A stretch of 34,026 bases of DNA. Origin: Frankiaceae bacterium. Lineage in GTDB: Bacteria; Actinomycetota; Actinomycetes; JADGOV01. Below, one piece after another: positions 14,805-22,633 of the stretch; the stretch's first letter is position 1; every line of letters starts with the position of its first letter. The stretch is taken from contig JADGOV010000024.1 in NCBI GenBank assembly GCA_017882785.1, forward strand, positions 1 to 34,026. The letters run 5' to 3'. The position numbers were made by a program, and so were the translations under genes. The notes below the pieces were generated by a model. The model was not told where the DNA came from and made no database searches. It worked only from the letters and a program-made list of their open reading frames with translations.

Positions 14805-16103
14805 CGGCGTCAGCGCCGCTGCCGACGGCCCACCGGGCGATGATCCCGCCGGGAAGTCGGCTGTCGGGTTGTCGGGCCGCGCCGGCAGCCCTGACGCAGC
14901 CGACACGCCGCGGCCAGCGCCGAGGAGTGAGTAGACCCCCCGCACCCGACGGGCCAGCACGTCCCAGTCGTAGGACGGCGCGCGGGCCCGGGCCTGGGCG
15001 TGCATGCGGGCCCGCCCCCGCGGGTCGGCGAGCAGGCGGTCCAGCGCGGCGGCGAGTGCTGCCGGATCGCCGGGCGGCACCAGCAGGCCGGTTCGACCGT
15101 GCATGACAACCGCCGGCAGGCCGCCGGTGGCCGCGGCAACCACCGGCACACCGACCCGCATCGCCTCGACCGCCACCACACCGAGTTCTTCGTACCGGCT
15201 GCATACCGCCAGGACGTCCGCCGCCGCGAGCACGCCCGGTATCCGGTCATGGGGCACCGCGCCGAGCAGAGCGACGACATCGGCCAGTCCCTGCTGGCGT
15301 ACGACGTGTCCAAGGAATCGTCGCTGCGGACCGTCGCCCACCACCACGACCGTGGCGCCGGCGGTCCTGAGCAGGGGCGCAGCCCGCAGCAGGGTCAGGA
15401 CATCCTTGCGCTGGTCCAACCGTCCGAGCGAGAGCACCCGCGGCCCCGGCAGGGCCGCCACCTGGCCATCCGGCATCCGCCCATCGAACACCGCGGGCTC
15501 GAAGCCGGATGGGATCACGTAGACACGGTCACCGGGTATGCCGTCCTCGACCAACGCGGCGGCCGTACGGGGAGTCAAGGTGATCACCGCGTCCGCCCGG
15601 GCCAGGACACGCCGCTCCATCGCGCCACCCAGCGCCTTGCGTACCACCGACCGGACGTCGTCCGGGATCGTGGTGTGCTGAAGACTGGTGTGCAGCGTGA
15701 CGACCAGCGGCACGTCCAGCCGGCGAGCCAACGACGCGGCCATCGGCAGTAGGCCGACGTCCTCACCCTGGTGCGCGTGGATGAGGTCGACTCCCCCGTG
15801 AACGTGGCGCAGCGCAAGCCGGGCCACCGCCGGGTAGAGGTCGCGCAGTGCCGGTCCTCGTGACCCCACGCCCGGCAGACGCCATCCGCCCACCGGGAGG
15901 CGATGCACCTCGCTGCGCGTCCCGAGTGATTCCCGTGCCGCTGCGCCGGGAGAACCTGCCGTGACGATCCGCTGCGCCACACCGAGCCGGTCGAGGGCGC
16001 GGGACAGCGCACCCGCGTGCGACTCCATGCCTCCGACCGGGCCGCCTGGCTCCGGAAGCACCGTCGTCGCGGGGAAGGCGGCGCACAGCCGCAGGACGCC
16101 CAT
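14802..16103 (-). CDS. Glycosyltransferase family 4
   Basis: A 433-residue GT-B fold glycosyltransferase. The N-terminal domain has [16 protein letters not shown] and [10 protein letters not shown]; the C-terminal domain has [19 protein letters not shown] and the GT4 donor-binding E-x7-E motif in [12 protein letters not shown], followed by [19 protein letters not shown]. Such enzymes transfer a sugar from a nucleotide sugar to lipids or glycans. A disordered Pro/Ala-rich tail follows about residue 395. ATG 16103 shares one base with the stop of the phosphodiesterase gene (TGATG), so the two are translationally coupled. The acceptor is unknown. Confidence 0.87.
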   Translation of the reverse strand: MGVLRLCAAFPATTVLPEPGGPVGGMESHAGALSRALDRLGVAQRIVTAGSPGAAARESLGTRSEVHRLPVGGWRLPGVGSRGPALRDLYPAVARLALRHVHGGVDLIHAHQGEDVGLLPMAASLARRLDVPLVVTLHTSLQHTTIPDDVRSVVRKALGGAMERRVLARADAVITLTPRTAAALVEDGIPGDRVYVIPSGFEPAVFDGRMPDGQVAALPGPRVLSLGRLDQRKDVLTLLRAAPLLRTAGATVVVVGDGPQRRFLGHVVRQQGLADVVALLGAVPHDRIPGVLAAADVLAVCSRYEELGVVAVEAMRVGVPVVAAATGGLPAVVMHGRTGLLVPPGDPAALAAALDRLLADPRGRARMHAQARARAPSYDWDVLARRVRGVYSLLGAGRGVSAASGLPARPDNPTADFPAGSSPGGPSAAALTP

Positions 16104-16840
16104 CAGCCGGCCGGCGCCGCGGCCGGACGGGTCAGGGCGCGACGCAGCGTCCCCGGTTCGTCCGTGATCACCGCACTCACGCCGGCGATGTCCAGCAGCC
16201 GGGCGTCCACCGCCCGATTCACCGTCCAGCAGCGCAGCGTGACTCGCTGCCGTACGGCCCGCTCGGCGATGCTGTGGTCGGCGAGGACTGTTGCCACGTG
16301 GGCATGAAGCCCGGAATGCCCCCCGGCCACAGCCCTGTGCAGGGCCACGACGGCGGGCACATCGGATCCGGTGACCAGTGCCCGGGACAGCATCGGCTCA
16401 CGGCGGGCCAGGACCGAGAGCACACCCGGGCAGGACGAGGACACCACCGCCTGTTCGCGCACACCGCCTCTACGCAACGCCAGGACAGCGGCCGCGGCCA
16501 GTGCCTGCCCGTCCCCGTCCACCTTGAGTTCCAGGACGAGCAGCCCGCGCCCCGCCGCCACGCCCACCACGTCGGTCAGCGTCGGGACGTGATGCCCACC
16601 GGGCAGCCGCACACCGCGCAGCGTCGCGTAGGTCGAGGTCCGCACCTGCTGCCCCACCCAGGCGATGCGCCGGAGGTCGGCATCGTGCAGGCAGACCGCG
16701 ATCCCGTCGGCAGTGAGCCGGACGTCGACCTCCACGCCGTCGGCACCGCCGGTCAACGCCGCGTCGACGGCGGCCGTGGTGTTCTCCGGTGGTCCGGCCG
16801 GCCAGACCTGCCCGCGGTGTCCGATGATCTGCACGGTCAT
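16103..16840 (-). CDS. Glycerophosphodiester phosphodiesterase family protein
   Basis: A 245-residue TIM-barrel GDPD. The motif [16 protein letters not shown] carries the catalytic His-Arg and the PENT block; [10 protein letters not shown] supplies the metal-binding Glu-Asp pair and LHDADLRRI the second catalytic histidine. LELKVDGDG and the late CWTVNRA complete the family pattern. The enzymes hydrolyse glycerophosphodiesters to sn-glycerol-3-phosphate and an alcohol. ATG 16840 is chosen over the upstream track start because the family begins just before IGHRG. No signal peptide, so it is probably cytoplasmic. It heads a coupled pair with the GT4 gene and is divergent from nadE. Confidence 0.88.
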   Translation of the reverse strand: MTVQIIGHRGQVWPAGPPENTTAAVDAALTGGADGVEVDVRLTADGIAVCLHDADLRRIAWVGQQVRTSTYATLRGVRLPGGHHVPTLTDVVGVAAGRGLLVLELKVDGDGQALAAAAVLALRRGGVREQAVVSSSCPGVLSVLARREPMLSRALVTGSDVPAVVALHRAVAGGHSGLHAHVATVLADHSIAERAVRQRVTLRCWTVNRAVDARLLDIAGVSAVITDEPGTLRRALTRPAAAPAG

Positions 16841-16948
16841 CAGGGTGGCTCGTGCCGGAAACCGTGAGTTGGCGCGCAAGAGAACGGCGGCCGACAGGTG
16901 GGGGACGTTTCGGCCTCGCGAGGACGAGGCCGAGCCGCGGGACCCGAT

Positions 16949-16954
16949 TAGGCT
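16949..16954 (+). promoter_or_regulatory. Leaderless -10 of nadE
   Basis: TAGGCT ends seven bases before GTG 16962, with no Shine-Dalgarno in between. Confidence 0.5.
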
Positions 16955-16961
16955 CGATGCC

Positions 16962-18773
16962 GTGCCGATGCTCCGCGTCTCACTCGCCCAGGTCGACGCC
17001 GTGGTCGGCGACCTGGCCGGCAATGCCGACCTCGTGCTCCGGTGGTGCCGCCATGCCGCGGACCGCGGCGCGCACCTGGTCGCTTTTCCGGAGATGGTCC
17101 TCACCGGCTACCCGGCGGAGGACCTGGTGTTGCGGCGCTCGTTCATCGACGCCTCCCTGCGGGAGTTGGCAGGATTGCCAGCGCGGTTGGCGGCCGATGG
17201 GCTTGCGGACCTCGCCGTCGTCGTCGGCTACCTCGACCGCCGGCCCGACGCGCTACCCCGGATCGGGCGCCCGGCCGGCGAACCCCAGAACGCGGTGGCG
17301 CTGCTGCACGGCGGGCAGGTGGTGGCCCGCTACGCCAAGCACCATCTGCCGAACTACGGCGTGTTCGACGAATACCGCTACTTCGTCCCGGGATCCTCCC
17401 TGCCGATCGTGCGCCTGCACGGCATCGACATCGCCATGACCATCTGCGAGGACCTCTGGCAGGACGGTGGCCCTGTCAAGGTGGCCACGGTGGCCAACGC
17501 CGGGCTGCTCCTGTGCGTCAACGGGTCACCATATGAACGGTCGAAGGACGACACGCGACTGGCGTTGGCCCAGCGACGGGCCGTCGAGGCAGGCGCTCCA
17601 CTGGCGTATGTGAACCTCGTCGGCGGCCAGGACGAGCTGGTGTTCGACGGCGACTCGCTCGTGGTCGACGCGACCGGCCGGCTGCTGGCCCGAGCACCAC
17701 AGTTCAGCGAAGGGCTGCTCACCCTCGACCTGGAATGCGCGCCGGCGTGGGACGACCGCGTCGGCACCGTGCCGGCCGGCGGCGGGACGGACCTCGCGGT
17801 CGTTCGCATGACGGTCAGCAGCGAGCCCCTCCCCCCACCGGCGGGCCCGATCAGTGGCGGGATCGCCGATCCGCTCCCGGAGGACGCCGAGATCTACAGC
17901 GCGCTGGTCACCGCGACCCGGGACTACGCGCGGAAGAACCGCTTCGCCTCGGTGGTCCTCGGGCTCTCCGGCGGCATCGACTCCGCATTGGTCGCCACGA
18001 TCGCCTGCGATGCGCTCGGGCCGCAGGCCGTGCACGTGGTCGGTATGCCGAGCCGGTGGTCCTCGGACCACTCCGTCTCCGACGCCGAGGAACTCGCCCG
18101 CCGCCAGGGCCTGGCTTGGGTGCTGCAGCCGATCGCGCCGATGGTGGACGCCTACTCCGCCCAGCTGGACCTGCACGGTCTGGCCGCGGAGAACCTGCAG
18201 GCCCGGGTGCGTGGCACGCTGCTGATGGCGATGTCCAACGAGTCCGGCCACCTGGTACTGACCACGGGCAACAAGAGCGAGCTGGCGACCGGTTATTCCA
18301 CGCTGTACGGGGACTCCGCCGGCGGCTTCGCCCCGGTGAAGGACGTGCCGAAGACGCTGGTCTGGCGCCTGGCCCGCTGGCGTAACGCCACCGCGGAAGC
18401 GCGGGGGGAGGTCGCGCCGATACCCTCTGAGTGCATCAGCAAACCGCCGTCGGCGGAACTCTCACCAGGTCAGCTGGACAGCGACAGTCTGCCCCCCTAC
18501 GACGTACTCGATCAGCTGCTCATCGACTACATCGAGCGCGACCTCGGTCATGACGCCCTGCGGGCCGCCGGGCACGACGCCGAGCTGGTGGAACGGGTGA
18601 TCCGGTTGGTGGACGCAGCGGAGTACAAGCGGCGGCAGTACCCCCCCGGGCCGAAGATCTCACTGCGGGCGTTCGGGCGGGACCGCCGACTGCCCATCAC
18701 CTCACGATGGCGGGAGCCGGCCGCACCCGAGGTGCGCGAGCCGGAGACCCTCCCGGAACCCACGCCAACCTGA
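16962..18773 (+). CDS. nadE: Glutamine-dependent NAD+ synthetase
   Basis: A 603-residue two-domain enzyme that amidates nicotinic acid adenine dinucleotide to NAD+ using glutamine. The N-terminal nitrilase-type glutaminase has its Glu-Lys-Cys triad in FPEMVLTGYPAEDL, KHHLPNYGVFDEYR and ICEDLWQD. The C-terminal synthetase has the ATP-binding LGLSGGIDSALVAT (about 335-348), LTTGNKSELATGYSTLYGD and KPPSAELSPGQ. Start GTG 16962 is favoured by a TAGGCT -10 seven bases before it; ATG 16968 is the alternative. The track's longer 702-residue ORF lies opposite the phosphodiesterase gene and is not supported. The C-terminus ends in a Pro/Glu-rich tail. Confidence 0.95.
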   Translation: MPMLRVSLAQVDAVVGDLAGNADLVLRWCRHAADRGAHLVAFPEMVLTGYPAEDLVLRRSFIDASLRELAGLPARLAADGLADLAVVVGYLDRRPDALPRIGRPAGEPQNAVALLHGGQVVARYAKHHLPNYGVFDEYRYFVPGSSLPIVRLHGIDIAMTICEDLWQDGGPVKVATVANAGLLLCVNGSPYERSKDDTRLALAQRRAVEAGAPLAYVNLVGGQDELVFDGDSLVVDATGRLLARAPQFSEGLLTLDLECAPAWDDRVGTVPAGGGTDLAVVRMTVSSEPLPPPAGPISGGIADPLPEDAEIYSALVTATRDYARKNRFASVVLGLSGGIDSALVATIACDALGPQAVHVVGMPSRWSSDHSVSDAEELARRQGLAWVLQPIAPMVDAYSAQLDLHGLAAENLQARVRGTLLMAMSNESGHLVLTTGNKSELATGYSTLYGDSAGGFAPVKDVPKTLVWRLARWRNATAEARGEVAPIPSECISKPPSAELSPGQLDSDSLPPYDVLDQLLIDYIERDLGHDALRAAGHDAELVERVIRLVDAAEYKRRQYPPGPKISLRAFGRDRRLPITSRWREPAAPEVREPETLPEPTPT

Positions 18774-18780
18774 GCCGACG

Positions 18781-18830
18781 GCTGGTCGAGGGCTAGTCGA
18801 GGGCTAGCCGAGGGGTAGCCGAGGGGTAGC
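18781..18830 (+). repeat. 11-bp tandem repeat, about 4.5 copies
   Basis: Units GCTGGTCGAGG, GCTAGTCGAGG, GCTAGCCGAGG, GGTAGCCGAGG and a partial fifth follow one another from 18781, just after the nadE stop. Successive units differ by one or two bases, suggesting stepwise slippage. Confidence 0.85.
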
Positions 18831-18861
18831 GGGAGCTTCCGGTCCTGTCGCCGGCGCCGAC

Positions 18862-18867
18862 TACCGT
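18862..18867 (+). promoter_or_regulatory. Leaderless -10 of the GAF protein gene
   Basis: TACCGT lies six bases before ATG 18874, with no ribosome site between. Confidence 0.45.
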
Positions 18868-18873
18868 CAGCGG

Positions 18874-19659
18874 ATGCCGTGGCGGGGGTTCCAGACAGGT
18901 CGCAATTGGGTGACGTCGCACCTGCTGGGGTCGCTGCTGATCGTCGGGGCGGTGACCGCCGCGGTCGGCGCCTTCGTGGTGAACAGCGCTCTCGGACCGG
19001 CAGCCGGTCCCCGGCGCCACTGGCTGGTGCTGCTGGGCGGCAGTCTGACCGCGGCCACCATCCTGCTCGGTGCCATTCAGCAGCACCGGACCAGCCGCCG
19101 ACTCAAGACTGCGGAGGAGGTGGCGGTCGAGGCGGAAGAGGATCTGACGCTCACCCTCAACGCGGCCCTGGCCCCGATCACCAACTACCTCGGCGAGTTG
19201 GCCGACACGGCCCATCCCGCGAGCCGTCACATCATCGTCGGTCAGCTGCTCCAGGCCGTGGTGGACGCTGCGGTCACCTTGACCGCTTCCGGTTCCCGCA
19301 GCACGTTCTACGTCCGAGACACCGCCGGCAAGGCGCTGTCCCGGGTGGTGTGGGCCGGGCGCTCCCGACTGCCACGACCGGGCTTTCACTCAGGCACACC
19401 GGACGGGGAGTTCGTCCTCGACCTCGTCGAGCGAGCCGAGTTGCTCGTCGTGGACGACGTCGCGGCCCATCCGATGGTGACGCCGAGTGAGTACGCCGGG
19501 TATCGCACGGTCATCGCCGTCGCGGTCACAGCGGGCGAGCGACGGCTGGGGCTGCTCACCGTGGACGCCCCATTGCCGGGGGACCTCACCCGGACGGACG
19601 TGGAGTTGGTCAGGGTGCTCGCCAACCTGCTCGGCTCCGGGCTGGCTCAGGCGTCGTGA
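18874..19659 (+). CDS. Membrane protein with GAF-like domain
   Basis: A 261-residue protein. Two transmembrane helices at about 18-36 (LLGSLLIVGAVTAAVGAFVV) and 50-66 (LVLLGGSLTAATILLGA) are followed by a charged helical linker (about 70-100) and a GAF-like sensor domain (about 125-258) with STFYVRD, VLDLVERAELLVVDDVAAHP and GYRTVIAVAV. GAF domains bind small molecules or mediate dimers, and many sit in signalling proteins. There is no kinase, cyclase or phosphatase domain, so it may be a stand-alone sensor or adaptor. The stop overlaps a GTG at 19656 that opens the next ORF. Ligand unknown. Confidence 0.7.
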   Translation: MPWRGFQTGRNWVTSHLLGSLLIVGAVTAAVGAFVVNSALGPAAGPRRHWLVLLGGSLTAATILLGAIQQHRTSRRLKTAEEVAVEAEEDLTLTLNAALAPITNYLGELADTAHPASRHIIVGQLLQAVVDAAVTLTASGSRSTFYVRDTAGKALSRVVWAGRSRLPRPGFHSGTPDGEFVLDLVERAELLVVDDVAAHPMVTPSEYAGYRTVIAVAVTAGERRLGLLTVDAPLPGDLTRTDVELVRVLANLLGSGLAQAS

Positions 19660-19719
19660 TGCCCCCGGTGATCGTGATCCGCCGCGCGCCACGGGGAGGC
19701 TTCCACGCGAGCGCGGCGG

Positions 19720-19725
19720 TATTCT
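19720..19725 (+). promoter_or_regulatory. -10 candidate for the 58-residue protein
   Basis: TATTCT at 19720-19725 precedes a purine-rich AAGGGAGAG and ATG 19749, which supports starting the small gene at 19749 rather than 19656. Confidence 0.35.
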
Positions 19726-19748
19726 GGCAACAGGTGAAGGGAGAGTCC

Positions 19749-19925
19749 ATGGTGCGACGGGAGAAGGTCTTCAGTCTCCGCGGGCGCCGGTGGGTGAGCG
19801 GCGCCCTGCCCGCGGAAGAGTATTTCGCGCAGGCGCGGGAGCAGGCGCGGGAGCAGGCGCGGCGGACGGTCGCCGACCGGTTGGCACGCGGCGACCGCCC
19901 GGCGCGGGCGATCAACGGTAGCTGA
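19749..19925 (+). CDS. Small charged hypothetical protein (58 aa)
   Basis: I do not recognise a named family. From ATG 19749 the protein begins VRREKVFSLRGRRWV and continues into a strongly helical, charged segment with an in-frame QARE repeat (AQAREQAREQARR), created by a 12-bp tandem DNA repeat at 19831-19862. AAGGGAGAG lies a few bases upstream of the ATG. The track version starting at 19656 overlaps the GAF gene's stop (GTGA) and is the alternative if the two are coupled. The gene ends 14 bases inside the oppositely oriented MFS gene. Confidence 0.55.
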   Translation: MVRREKVFSLRGRRWVSGALPAEEYFAQAREQAREQARRTVADRLARGDRPARAINGS

Positions 19926-21483
19926 CCGAGCCTGTCCCCGCCGCTGAGGACGCTGTGGCGGGCGCCCGATCCCGCTGCCTCGCCTTCCCCGGAAGCCATC
20001 GCCAGACCACGACCGCGCCGAGGAAGGCCACCACCGCCGAGCCCAGGGACGCGAGATGCATCGCGTGGATGAACGCCGCGTTCGCCGGCGCCAGCAACGC
20101 GTCGAGTCGGCCCCCGGCGCCGCTCACGAGCGCCTGCGTCGCACCGAGGGACTCCGCGGCGGCGGTCCGCACCGGCGCCGGAATCGGCAGGTGCTCCAGG
20201 ACGGCGTTCATCCGACCTCGGTAGGCGGCGGACAGGATCGAGCCGATGATCGCCACGCCGAGAGCGCCGCCGACCTGGCGAACGGTGTTGTTCACCGCTG
20301 ACCCGGCGCCGGCCCGTTCCCGGGGCAGGGTGGACATGATCGATTCGGTTGCCGGCGCCATCGTGTTCGCCATCCCGACTCCCTGGACGAACAGCAGCCC
20401 CTCCAGTACCCAGATCGAGGTGCTCCGGTCGATGAGCTGGTACATGAGGAAGGCGACGGTCACCAACAACAGCCCCGTCGTGCACACCGCCTTGGCGCCG
20501 AAGCGCTTGACCATCGCGGCGCTGCGGGGGGCGAAGACAGCGAGCGCGATCGCGATGGGGAGCAGCCGCACACCGGCCTGGAGCGGGGTGTAGCCCCTCG
20601 CGAACTGCAGGTAGAACGTGAGGTAGAACGTCGCCCCGAACAGCGCGAAGAAGGCCGCTGTGACCGCCGCGCAGGCCGCGGAGAACGCCGGGTTGCGGAA
20701 GAGCGAGATGTCGAGCGAGGGGTACGGGCTGTGTCGTTCCACGATCACGAAAACGGCGAGGACGACGACCCCGGCGAGCAGGGAGCCGACCACCAGGGGC
20801 TGCCCCCACTTGCCCAGCTGGCCACCCTTGATGATGCCGTAGACCACCAGCACGAGGCCCGCCATGGACAACAGGACACCCAAGACGTCGATGCCCTGTG
20901 GATGGGGATCCTTCGACTCCGGCACGAGCACTGAGATGGCGACCAGGCCGAAGAGGACGAAGGGCACGTTGATCAGAAAGACGGACCCCCACCAGAAGTG
21001 CTCCAGCAGCGCACCGCCGGTGATCGGTCCGATGGCGACAGCCAGCCCGGTGAAACCGGCCCAGATCCCGATCGCCTTGCCGCGTTCGTCGGCATCGAAC
21101 ACGTTGGTGATGATGGACAGCGTCGAGGGCAGGACGGCCGCGCCGCCGATGCCCATCAGCGCCCTCGTGGCGATGAGCATGACTGGTGAGGTGGCGAAGG
21201 CACACAGCGCGGAGGCCGTGCCGAAGAGCACCATGCCGATCATCAGGATCCGCTTGCGGCCGAAGCGGTCGCCCAACACCCCGTAGGTGAACAGCAGCCC
21301 GGCGAAGACCAGCGTGTAGGCGTTGACGAACCATTCCTGCTGACTCTGGGAGGCGTCCAGCGTCTCCTCGATGGTCGGCAACGCGACGTTGAGAATCGTG
21401 TTGTCCAACACGACCACGAGCAGACAGACGACGAGGACCGCGAGGATGTACCACCGGCGGTTGTGGATGGTCACCGAGTCCAT
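19912..21483 (-). CDS. DHA2-type MFS transporter (14-TM drug/proton antiporter)
   Basis: A 523-residue exporter of the DHA2 branch of the major facilitator superfamily. Family signs are LDNTILNVALPTI in TM1, GDRFGRKRIL between TM2 and TM3, RALMGIGGAAVLPSTLSI in TM4, GIWAGFTGLAVAIGPITGG in TM5, and about 14 hydrophobic segments. Such proteins expel hydrophobic drugs or metabolites using the proton gradient. The start is ATG 21483; a 14-bp duplication places a second ATG at 21497 in another frame, making an 8-codon ORF across the real start. A 19-bp palindrome at 21544-21562 is a plausible repressor site, but no regulator gene is next to it. Substrate unknown. Confidence 0.9.
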   Translation of the reverse strand: MDSVTIHNRRWYILAVLVVCLLVVVLDNTILNVALPTIEETLDASQSQQEWFVNAYTLVFAGLLFTYGVLGDRFGRKRILMIGMVLFGTASALCAFATSPVMLIATRALMGIGGAAVLPSTLSIITNVFDADERGKAIGIWAGFTGLAVAIGPITGGALLEHFWWGSVFLINVPFVLFGLVAISVLVPESKDPHPQGIDVLGVLLSMAGLVLVVYGIIKGGQLGKWGQPLVVGSLLAGVVVLAVFVIVERHSPYPSLDISLFRNPAFSAACAAVTAAFFALFGATFYLTFYLQFARGYTPLQAGVRLLPIAIALAVFAPRSAAMVKRFGAKAVCTTGLLLVTVAFLMYQLIDRSTSIWVLEGLLFVQGVGMANTMAPATESIMSTLPRERAGAGSAVNNTVRQVGGALGVAIIGSILSAAYRGRMNAVLEHLPIPAPVRTAAAESLGATQALVSGAGGRLDALLAPANAAFIHAMHLASLGSAVVAFLGAVVVWRWLPGKARQRDRAPATASSAAGTGSVSYR

Positions 21484-21515
21484 GTCACCGAGTCCATGTC
21501 ACTGGGGTCACTGGG
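21470..21515 (-). repeat. 14-bp and 9-bp tandem duplications at the MFS start
   Basis: GTCACCGAGTCCAT is present twice (21470-21483, 21484-21497), followed by GTCACTGGG twice (21498-21506, 21507-21515). The first duplication copies the start codon and first codons of the MFS gene out of frame. Confidence 0.9.
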
Positions 21516-21543
21516 GTCCTAACGGGCATCAACGGGTATTACG

Positions 21544-21562
21544 ATACGGACCAGTTCCGTAT
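21544..21562. promoter_or_regulatory. Palindromic operator candidate between MFS and panB genes
   Basis: ATACGGA-CCAGT-TCCGTAT has perfect 7-bp arms and a 5-base centre, the size of a typical TetR- or MarR-family site. It lies about 60 bases upstream of the MFS start in the 179-bp divergent spacer. The regulator is not identified. Confidence 0.5.
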
Positions 21563-21662
21563 TTCCCCCTCCTTCTGACCTCTGCGGACCTGCGCAAACC
21601 CAGCCGTGCGACCATAACCCGTCCGGGGACGCCTCGAGGGTGCCCCGAGGCCGGAGGTAGAC

Positions 21663-22493
21663 GTGACCGAGCAGACGCTGTACGGGCCAGGCCGCAGCCG
21701 ACGGGTGCGTATACCGCACCTGCAAGCGGCCAAGGAGCGCGGGGAGCGCTGGCCCATGCTCACCGCCTACGAGCAGTACGCGGCGAAGATATTCGATGAG
21801 GCCGGTATACCCGTGCTGCTGGTCGGTGACTCCGCGGCGAACAACGTCTTCGGCTACGACACCACCCTTCCGGTCACGGTGGAGGAGCTACTCCCCCTGG
21901 TCCGGGCTGTGGTGCGCAGCACCAGCCGGGCCCTGGTCGTCGGCGACCTGCCGTTCGGCAGCTACCAGGTCTCCCCTGCCCAGGCACTGGACACGGCGGT
22001 GCGTTTCCTGAAAGAGGGTGGGGCGCACGCCGTGAAGGTGGAGGGCGGGGTCGTCGTGGCGCCACACGTACGCGCCCTGGTCGACGCGGGAGTTCCCGTG
22101 ATGGGCCACCTGGGCTTCACGCCCCAGAGCGAGCACCTCATCGGCGGCTACCGGGTGCAGGGCCGCGGTGCCGGTGCCGACGGCCTGGTGGAAGCCGCCG
22201 TCGCGCTGCAGGCGGCGGGCGCGTTCGCCGTTGTCCTGGAAATGGTGCCGGCGGAGCTGGCCAAGCGGGTCACCGGGGAACTCACCATCCCGACCATCGG
22301 CATCGGTGCTGGTGTGCACTGCGATGCCCAGGTCATGGTGTGGCAGGACATGGCCGGACTACGGCCGGACCCGGTGCCGCGCTTCGTCAAGCGGTACGCC
22401 GACCTACGCACGGTGTTGACCGACGCTGCCCGGACCTTCGCCAGCGAGGTACAGGGCGGGACGTATCCGGCAGCCGAACACGGTTACGAGTAG
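21663..22493 (+). CDS. panB: 3-methyl-2-oxobutanoate hydroxymethyltransferase (PanB)
   Basis: A 276-residue (beta-alpha)8 enzyme that makes ketopantoate from alpha-ketoisovalerate and methylene-tetrahydrofolate, the first step of pantothenate and CoA synthesis. Metal and substrate blocks are visible: [35 protein letters not shown] (GDS), [29 protein letters not shown] and [10 protein letters not shown], followed by [12 protein letters not shown] 21663 has GGAGG six bases upstream. Its place near glnE and glnA2 repeats the Mycobacterium gene order. Cytoplasmic. Confidence 0.95.
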   Translation: MTEQTLYGPGRSRRVRIPHLQAAKERGERWPMLTAYEQYAAKIFDEAGIPVLLVGDSAANNVFGYDTTLPVTVEELLPLVRAVVRSTSRALVVGDLPFGSYQVSPAQALDTAVRFLKEGGAHAVKVEGGVVVAPHVRALVDAGVPVMGHLGFTPQSEHLIGGYRVQGRGAGADGLVEAAVALQAAGAFAVVLEMVPAELAKRVTGELTIPTIGIGAGVHCDAQVMVWQDMAGLRPDPVPRFVKRYADLRTVLTDAARTFASEVQGGTYPAAEHGYE

Positions 22494-22553
22494 GGATTCT
22501 CGCCAATTAGTAACTGTAAGCGATTTGGTGATTTCATTCCGTAGCCACTGCCC

Positions 22554-22559
22554 TATGCT
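22554..22559 (+). promoter_or_regulatory. -10 candidate for the subtilase gene
   Basis: TATGCT lies 75 bases upstream of ATG 22634 in an AT-richer spacer; a weak TTTCAT 16 bases before it could be the -35. Confidence 0.3.
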
Positions 22560-22633
22560 CGCCTCGACATCCTCTGCGCATCGGGCCGTCGGTGGTACTC
22601 GCGGGGAGGCCCGCCGTCCCGCAGGGAGCCTCG

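Noticed and set aside
18781-18830. Tandem repeat as a CRISPR array
   Set aside because: Units are 11 bp and directly adjacent without spacers, and no cas genes are present.
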